64,000 nucleotides of DNA from Bordetella flabilis (GTDB lineage Bacteria; Pseudomonadota; Gammaproteobacteria; Burkholderiales; Burkholderiaceae_B), in NCBI RefSeq assembly GCF_001676725.1, contig NZ_CP016172.1, positions 4,836,001 through 4,900,000 on the forward strand, given 5' to 3'. This document shows, piece after piece, positions 59,288-64,000 of the stretch; positions within the stretch are counted from its first letter, which is position 1, and each line of letters opens with the position of its first letter. The notes beneath the pieces are model-generated. The model saw only the letters and a program-made list of their open reading frames with translations. It made no database searches and was not told the origin of the DNA. A program made the translations under genes and the position numbers.

Positions 59288-59681
59288 GGCCCCGATCCCT
59301 GCGGCGCTGGCCACCCTGGCGGCGCTGGTGGCCCTGGCCCCCGGGTCCGCCCATGCCGCGCCGGTCGCGCCGCTGACGCTCGACAACCCGCTGCAGGCCT
59401 GCCTTGCGATCCGGCCCGGCCTGCGCACGACGACCGGCGGCATGCTGCTGCAGGACATCGCCCTGGACGTGAACAAGCCCGTGGGCGCATGCGGCTGCAC
59501 GTCGGCCATGCTGGACTACCGCGCCGAGGTCGTGCTGGAAGGCGGACGGCGCAGCGCGCTGCAACAGGGGCGCTTCGGCGCCACGTCGTCCGGCACGCGC
59601 ACGCTGACGCTGGCCAGCGATACACGCCTGGTCGGCGATCGCCCCATCGCGCTGTCCCTGCATTGCGCCCCCGCCGACTGA
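59277..59681 (+). CDS. Secreted cysteine-rich protein, candidate immunity protein
   Basis: The 134-residue protein has a signal peptide (AALATLAALVALAPGSAHA) and four cysteines in the mature part (QACLAIRPG, GACGCTS, LHCAPAD) that could form two disulfides. It may belong to DUF2195, but I am not certain. The start is a GTG at 59277 with GGAGG 5 bases before it, lying inside the end of the effector gene; an ATG at 59265 is an alternative. A periplasmic inhibitor of the adjacent transpeptidase-like protein is the simplest reading. Confidence 0.62.
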   Translation: MSNKAPIPAALATLAALVALAPGSAHAAPVAPLTLDNPLQACLAIRPGLRTTTGGMLLQDIALDVNKPVGACGCTSAMLDYRAEVVLEGGRRSALQQGRFGATSSGTRTLTLASDTRLVGDRPIALSLHCAPAD

Positions 59682-59712
59682 ACGCCCGCTGCCCTCCACG
59701 CAAAGACCCTCT

Positions 59713-62343
59713 ATGTCCGACATCGGCCGCCTCGACCTCTTCGGCAAGCTCGACACCCTGCTCTATCGCAGCCTGGACAACGCCACCGCGTTCTGCAAGC
59801 TGCGAGGCAATCCCTATGTGGAACTGGTGCACTGGGTGCACCAGCTGCTTCATCACCAGGATGGCGACCTGCATCGCATCGTGCGCCGCTTCGAGATGGA
59901 CGCGGCGCGCCTGGAGGCCGACATCGCGGGGGCGCTGGAGCAGTTGCCGCGCGGCGCCGGCTCGGTCGCCGATCTTTCCGAGCATATCGATCATGCGGTG
60001 GAGCGCGCCTGGATCCTGGCTTCGCTGCGCTACGGCCGCGCCCGGATACGCGGCGGCGACCTGCTGCTGGCGCTGGTCAAAACCTATGCCTTGCGCAATG
60101 TACTGCTGGGCATGTCGGGGCAATTCGCCCGCATCGTGCCCGATGTGCTGCTGGAGGACCTGGACCAGATCGTGCGCGGTTCGCCGGAGGACGCGATGGA
60201 CGACGCCGTCCCGTCCACCGGCGCTGCCGATGCCGGGCCGTCGTCCGCCGGCGCCAACGCGCTGGCGCGCTATGCCGTGGACCTGACCGCGCGCGCGGCC
60301 GCCGGCCAGGTCGATCCCGTGTCCGGCCGCGACGAAGAGATCCGCCAGATCGTCGATATCCTGATGCGGCGGCGCCAGAACAACCCGCTGCTGGCTGGCG
60401 AGGCCGGGGTGGGCAAGACGGCGGTGGCCGAGGGGCTGGCCCTGCGCCTGGCCGCCGGCGACGTGCCGCCCGCGCTGCGCGGGGTTTCGCTGTATCTGCT
60501 GGACCTGGGCCTGCTGCAGGCCGGCGCAGGGGTAAAGGGCGAATTCGAGCAGCGGCTGCGTGCCATCATCGACGCGGTGCAGGCCAGCGAAAAGCCGATC
60601 GTGCTTTTCATCGACGAAATCCACACCCTGGTGGGGGCCGGCGGCGCCGCCGGCACGGGCGACGCCGCCAACCTGCTGAAGCCGGCGCTGGCGCGCGGAC
60701 AACTGCGCACCATCGGCGCCACCACCTGGTCGGAGTACAAGAAGTACATCGAGAAAGACCCCGCACTGACGCGGCGCTTCCAGGTCGTGCAGGTGCACGA
60801 GCCGGACGAAACGCGCGCGCTCGGCATGCTGCGCGGCCTGGCCGATACCCTGGCGCGGCACCATCGGGTGCTGCTGCTGGACGAGGCCATCGAAGCCGCC
60901 GTGAAGCTTTCGCACCGCTACATCCCTGCGCGCCAGTTGCCCGACAAGGCGGTGGCGCTGCTGGATACGGCCTGTGCCCGTGTCGCGGTCAGCCAGCACG
61001 CCGTCCCCCCCGTGCTGGAGGACACGCACCGCCGTATCCGCGCCCTGGAGATCGAACGCGACATCGCCGATCGCGAAGCCCGGCTGGGGCTCGCGCCCGC
61101 GGACCGCGCGCAGGCGCTGGTGGGACAGCTGCGTCAGGCACGCGCGGAAGAAGCCACGCTTGCGGCACGCTGGGAAACCGAGCAGCGGCTGGCCGCGCAG
61201 GTGCTGGAGCTGACCGAGGCGCTGGAGCGCGCCGACCTGCCGACGGCGCAGGCCGCGGCGCTGCGGGCCCGGCGGGTGGACGCGCAGCAGGCGCTGGCGC
61301 AAGCCCAGGGCGAGACGCCGATGGTGCATCCCGCCGTCGGCGCCGCCGCAGTGGCCGCCGTGGTGGCCGACTGGACCGGCATTCCGGTGGGCCGCATGGT
61401 GCGCGACGAGGCACGCGCCGTACTGGGCCTGGCCGATGTCCTGGAGAAGCGGGTGATCGGCCAGCGTCATGCGCTGGAAACGCTGGCCCGGCGTATCCAG
61501 ACCTCGCGCGCGCGGCTGACCGATCCGGACAAGCCGGTGGGCGTGTTCCTGCTGTGCGGCCCCAGCGGCGTCGGCAAGACGGAGACCGCGCTGGCGCTGG
61601 CCGAAACCCTGTACGGCGGCGAGCAGAACCTGATCTCCATCAATATGAGCGAGTTCCAGGAACCGCACACGGTGTCTACGCTCAAGGGCGCGCCGCCGGG
61701 CTACGTGGGCTACGGCGAGGGTGGGGTGCTGACCGAGGCGGTGCGGCGGCGTCCGTACAGCGTGGTGTTGCTGGATGAAATCGAAAAGGCCCACGCCGAC
61801 GTGCACGAGATTTTCTTCCAGGTCTTCGACAAAGGCTGGATGGAGGACGGCGAAGGCCGCCACATCGATTTCCGCAACACCATCATCCTGCTGACCTCCA
61901 ACGTCGGCGCGGACCTGCTGGCCCGCCTGTGCCGCGATCCCGCCCTGGCGCCGGAACCCGATGGCCTGGCCGCGGCCTTGCGCGAACCGCTGCGCCAGGT
62001 CTTTCCCGCCGCGTTGCTGGGAAGGCTGGTCGTGGTGCCCTACCTGCCCTTGGGCGACGCAATGCTGGCCGGCGTGGTGGACCTGCACGTCGCCCGCATT
62101 CGGCAGCGCCTGCAGGACAACCATGGCATCGCGCTGACCGTGCGGCCGGAGGCGACGGCATTGGTGGCGGCGCGCTGCACCGAAGTCGAATCGGGCGCGC
62201 GCATGGTCGACGCCATTCTCACCAACACGGTGCTGCCCCATATCGGCCGCGCCTTGCTGACCGCATCCACGCAGGATCACCGCATCCGTTCCGTCACGCT
62301 GGGCGTGGCAGACGGGGAATTCAGCTACGAGTACGCATCATGA
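59713..62343 (+). CDS. clpV: Type VI secretion ATPase ClpV (TssH)
   Basis: The 876-residue AAA+ protein has an N-terminal ClpN-like domain (about 1-150), a first ATPase with Walker A GEAGVGKTAVAEG (about residue 230) and Walker B VLFIDEIHTL, a middle coiled-coil, and a second ATPase with Walker A GPSGVGKTETALALAE (about residue 615) and Walker B VVLLDEIEKAH. It recycles contracted TssB/TssC sheaths. It overlaps tssQ by 4 bases. Confidence 0.96.
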   Translation: MSDIGRLDLFGKLDTLLYRSLDNATAFCKLRGNPYVELVHWVHQLLHHQDGDLHRIVRRFEMDAARLEADIAGALEQLPRGAGSVADLSEHIDHAVERAWILASLRYGRARIRGGDLLLALVKTYALRNVLLGMSGQFARIVPDVLLEDLDQIVRGSPEDAMDDAVPSTGAADAGPSSAGANALARYAVDLTARAAAGQVDPVSGRDEEIRQIVDILMRRRQNNPLLAGEAGVGKTAVAEGLALRLAAGDVPPALRGVSLYLLDLGLLQAGAGVKGEFEQRLRAIIDAVQASEKPIVLFIDEIHTLVGAGGAAGTGDAANLLKPALARGQLRTIGATTWSEYKKYIEKDPALTRRFQVVQVHEPDETRALGMLRGLADTLARHHRVLLLDEAIEAAVKLSHRYIPARQLPDKAVALLDTACARVAVSQHAVPPVLEDTHRRIRALEIERDIADREARLGLAPADRAQALVGQLRQARAEEATLAARWETEQRLAAQVLELTEALERADLPTAQAAALRARRVDAQQALAQAQGETPMVHPAVGAAAVAAVVADWTGIPVGRMVRDEARAVLGLADVLEKRVIGQRHALETLARRIQTSRARLTDPDKPVGVFLLCGPSGVGKTETALALAETLYGGEQNLISINMSEFQEPHTVSTLKGAPPGYVGYGEGGVLTEAVRRRPYSVVLLDEIEKAHADVHEIFFQVFDKGWMEDGEGRHIDFRNTIILLTSNVGADLLARLCRDPALAPEPDGLAAALREPLRQVFPAALLGRLVVVPYLPLGDAMLAGVVDLHVARIRQRLQDNHGIALTVRPEATALVAARCTEVESGARMVDAILTNTVLPHIGRALLTASTQDHRIRSVTLGVADGEFSYEYAS

Positions 62344-62711
62344 AGCAGTCATTCCTTCCCTTACTGATGGCCGCCGCGGTGCTGGGCGGCTGCGCCTCCG
62401 CGCAGGACGAGGCCGCGCGGCAGGCCTTGCAGGGCGTGCGCACCGCCTACGCGGCGGGCGATTACGGCAGCGTCATCCGCACGGTGGCCACGTCGAGCGC
62501 GCTGGCCGGCGCGCCGCGCGCCGAACGCGTGGAAGCGCTCAAGCTGCAGTCCTTCAGCTACTGCGTCACCGACCACCTTGCCTTGTGCCAGGACGGCTTC
62601 GTCCGCATCCTGCGCATCCAGCCGTCATTCGCGCTGGCGCCCAACGAGGCCGGCCATCCGCAATGGGGCCCGGCGTTCCAGCGCGCCCAGGCGGCCGTCG
62701 GGGCAGGCTGA
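62340..62711 (+). CDS. TssQ-like T6SS-associated lipoprotein
   Basis: The 123-residue protein has a lipoprotein signal peptide (SFLPLLMAAAVLGGC, lipid cysteine C18) and a TPR-like helical region (ALQGVRTAYAAGDYGSVIRTV, RVEALKLQSFSYCVT). It fits the TssQ family seen beside tssJ in betaproteobacteria. The ATG overlaps the clpV stop. Processing would use Lnt encoded in this window. Confidence 0.82.
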   Translation: MKQSFLPLLMAAAVLGGCASAQDEAARQALQGVRTAYAAGDYGSVIRTVATSSALAGAPRAERVEALKLQSFSYCVTDHLALCQDGFVRILRIQPSFALAPNEAGHPQWGPAFQRAQAAVGAG

Positions 62712-62757
62712 CATGGCCGGCCTGGTTCGCGACATGACGTCCCGAAGGAGGACCGGT

Positions 62758-63327
62758 ATGACGACGACCCGGACATCGCGGTCCGGCATGCGCGGCGCCG
62801 CCCGCGCCTGCGTGTCCGCATTGCTGCCGTGCCTGCTCGGCGCGACGCTGTTGGGCGGTTGCTCGTCCACGGCCCGGCAGGTTCCCATCCCCTATGCGAT
62901 CGCCTTCAGCGCCGACGCGCAGGTCAACCCCGACAGCAGCGGCCGGCCTTCGCCCATCCAGGTCACCATGTACGAACTGAAATCCCCCGGCACCTTCGAG
63001 TCGCGCGATTACTTTTCCCTGCAGGCCGACGCGCAGGCGGCGCTGGGCAAGGACCTGCTGAATACCGACCAGGTCATCCTGAAGCCGGGACAGACGCAGG
63101 TGGTGCAGCGGCCGGGCAACCCGGAGGCGCGCGCCATCGGCATCGTCGCGGGTTATCGCGACCTGGAACACAGCCGCTGGCGCCTGGTCGTGCCGCTGCC
63201 GGAACCGCAGAACACCAACATCTACAAGGTCTGGCAGTTTTCCCCGAATGCGGAGAACGTCCACGTTGCCGTCGGCCGCAGGGGCCTGGCGGAAACGGAC
63301 CGGGACCGCTCGTGGTGGCCCTTCTGA
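62758..63327 (+). CDS. tssJ: Type VI secretion lipoprotein TssJ
   Basis: The 189-residue protein has a lipoprotein signal peptide (SALLPCLLGATLLGGC, lipid cysteine C35) and a transthyretin-like beta-sandwich with the TssJ pattern (IQVTMYELKSPGTFESRDYFSLQAD, ARAIGIVAGYRDLEHSRWRLVV). It anchors the membrane complex to the outer membrane by binding TssM. The start at 62758 follows CGAAGGAGG; an ATG upstream at 62713 lacks a ribosome site. Confidence 0.93.
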   Translation: MTTTRTSRSGMRGAARACVSALLPCLLGATLLGGCSSTARQVPIPYAIAFSADAQVNPDSSGRPSPIQVTMYELKSPGTFESRDYFSLQADAQAALGKDLLNTDQVILKPGQTQVVQRPGNPEARAIGIVAGYRDLEHSRWRLVVPLPEPQNTNIYKVWQFSPNAENVHVAVGRRGLAETDRDRSWWPF

Positions 63328-63384
63328 GACCCGCACCGGCCCGCCGCCGCCGTACCGCCATGCAATCCACCTGAACAACACGTC

Positions 63385-64000
63385 ATGCCACAGCGCAACA
63401 AAGTCATCTGGTCCGAGGGGATGTTCCTGCGTCCCCAGCATTTCCAGCAGTTCGAACGCTACGTCGAACATGCGATCCAGCAGCGCGCGTCGGCCGCGCA
63501 GGCCTTCTTCTGGGGCTTCGTCCACCTGTCCCTGGACCGCGACGCGCTGGCGCTGGGCAAACTGGCCTTGAGCGAGGCGCGCGGCGTCCTGCCGGACGGC
63601 ACGCCCTTCGAATTCTGGCAGCCGGACGAGGCGCCCCCGGCCCTGGAAGTTCCGGGGCATGCCGCCGGCTCGCGCGTCATGCTGGCGCTGCCGCGCGTGC
63701 GGGCCGGGGCGGGCGACACCGCCTATGAGGACGAAGCGTCGGCGCTGGCGCGCTACCTGGTGCAGGAAACCGAAGTGGAAGACAGCGGCGCGATGGGCCT
63801 GGAGCCGGCCCTACTGCAGGTGGGCCGGCTGCGCCTGCGCCTGATGCTGGAAAGCGAGCTGACCGACGAGTGGCTGGGACTGGGCGTGGCTCGCATCGTG
63901 GAGCGCCGGGCGGACAACCGGGTGGTGCTGGACGACGGCTATATCCCGCCATGGCTGGCCGCGGGCGCGCACCCCGTGCTGAACGGCTATGTGCAGGAGC
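63385..64000 (+). CDS. tssK: Type VI secretion baseplate protein TssK, N-terminal part (cut by window edge)
   Basis: The first 205 codons of TssK are in the window, with NKVIWSEGMFLRPQHFQQFERYVE, the characteristic TssK opening. TssK links the baseplate to the TssJLM membrane complex. The gene continues past the right edge, where tssL and tssM would be expected in a complete system. Confidence 0.93.
   Translation, partial: MPQRNKVIWSEGMFLRPQHFQQFERYVEHAIQQRASAAQAFFWGFVHLSLDRDALALGKLALSEARGVLPDGTPFEFWQPDEAPPALEVPGHAAGSRVMLALPRVRAGAGDTAYEDEASALARYLVQETEVEDSGAMGLEPALLQVGRLRLRLMLESELTDEWLGLGVARIVERRADNRVVLDDGYIPPWLAAGAHPVLNGYVQE

Overview
The window is a high-GC betaproteobacterial chromosome segment. 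It most likely comes from the Alcaligenaceae (Bordetella/Achromobacter type). The signs are a queA-tgt-yajC-secD-secF block, a miaB-phoH-ybeY-corC-lnt block, a Bug/TctC solute-binding protein of the kind expanded in Bordetella, and a type VI secretion (T6SS) locus. No integrase, transposase, rRNA gene or CRISPR array was seen. Nearly everything from 1 to 42.5 kb is ordinary core or metabolic sequence.

Positions 1-17.9 kb hold housekeeping genes: the end of a PLP aminotransferase, a membrane-anchored lytic transglycosylase, ubiD, a yqjD/yqjE/yqjK-like trio of envelope or stress proteins, a secreted hypothetical protein, cysG, upp with a 15-bp tandem array at its 3' end, dacB, queA, tgt, the yajC-secD-secF translocase genes, a HAD dehalogenase and an OsmC protein. 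Positions 17.9-30.7 kb hold hslR, a PheC-like periplasmic cyclohexadienyl dehydratase followed by an FRG-domain protein, a PAP2 phosphatase, the miaB-to-lnt operon, an aldo/keto reductase, three tRNA genes (Ala-GGC, Glu-TTC, Asp-GTC) with a terminator, a YedJ-type HD phosphohydrolase and an alpha/beta hydrolase. Positions 30.8-42.5 kb hold a triple RidA-fold protein, a Bug-type binding protein, a YciI protein, a complete bioB-bioA-bioF-bioD operon, a thioredoxin plus CcdA pair and an OmpR-type two-component system.

From 42.5 kb to the right edge lies the T6SS. It has two divergent arms that share a relatively AT-rich control region at about 49.4-49.9 kb. The leftward arm encodes VgrG, a small one-helix membrane protein, a DUF2169-pentapeptide fusion, a second pentapeptide-repeat protein and a DUF4150 PAAR-like protein, so it looks like a spike and cargo-loading module. 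The rightward arm is tssA-tssB-tssC-hcp-tagJ-tssE-tssF, a DUF3540 gene, tssG, an L,D-transpeptidase-like gene, a small exported protein gene, clpV, tssQ, tssJ and tssK (cut by the window edge). Most junctions in it are tight or overlap by a few bases.

The most interesting content is what has been inserted into this otherwise standard T6SS operon. The 173-residue L,D-transpeptidase-like protein (H121, SHGC with C131, no export signal) overlaps the gene for a Sec-exported, cysteine-rich protein, which is the expected layout of a Tlde1-type peptidoglycan effector and its periplasmic immunity protein. The DUF3540 protein between tssF and tssG looks like a miniature spike (OB-like domain plus beta-repeat). 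Together with the DUF2169, pentapeptide and DUF4150 genes across the divergent promoter it may form an alternative tip or adaptor assembly that has not been worked out.
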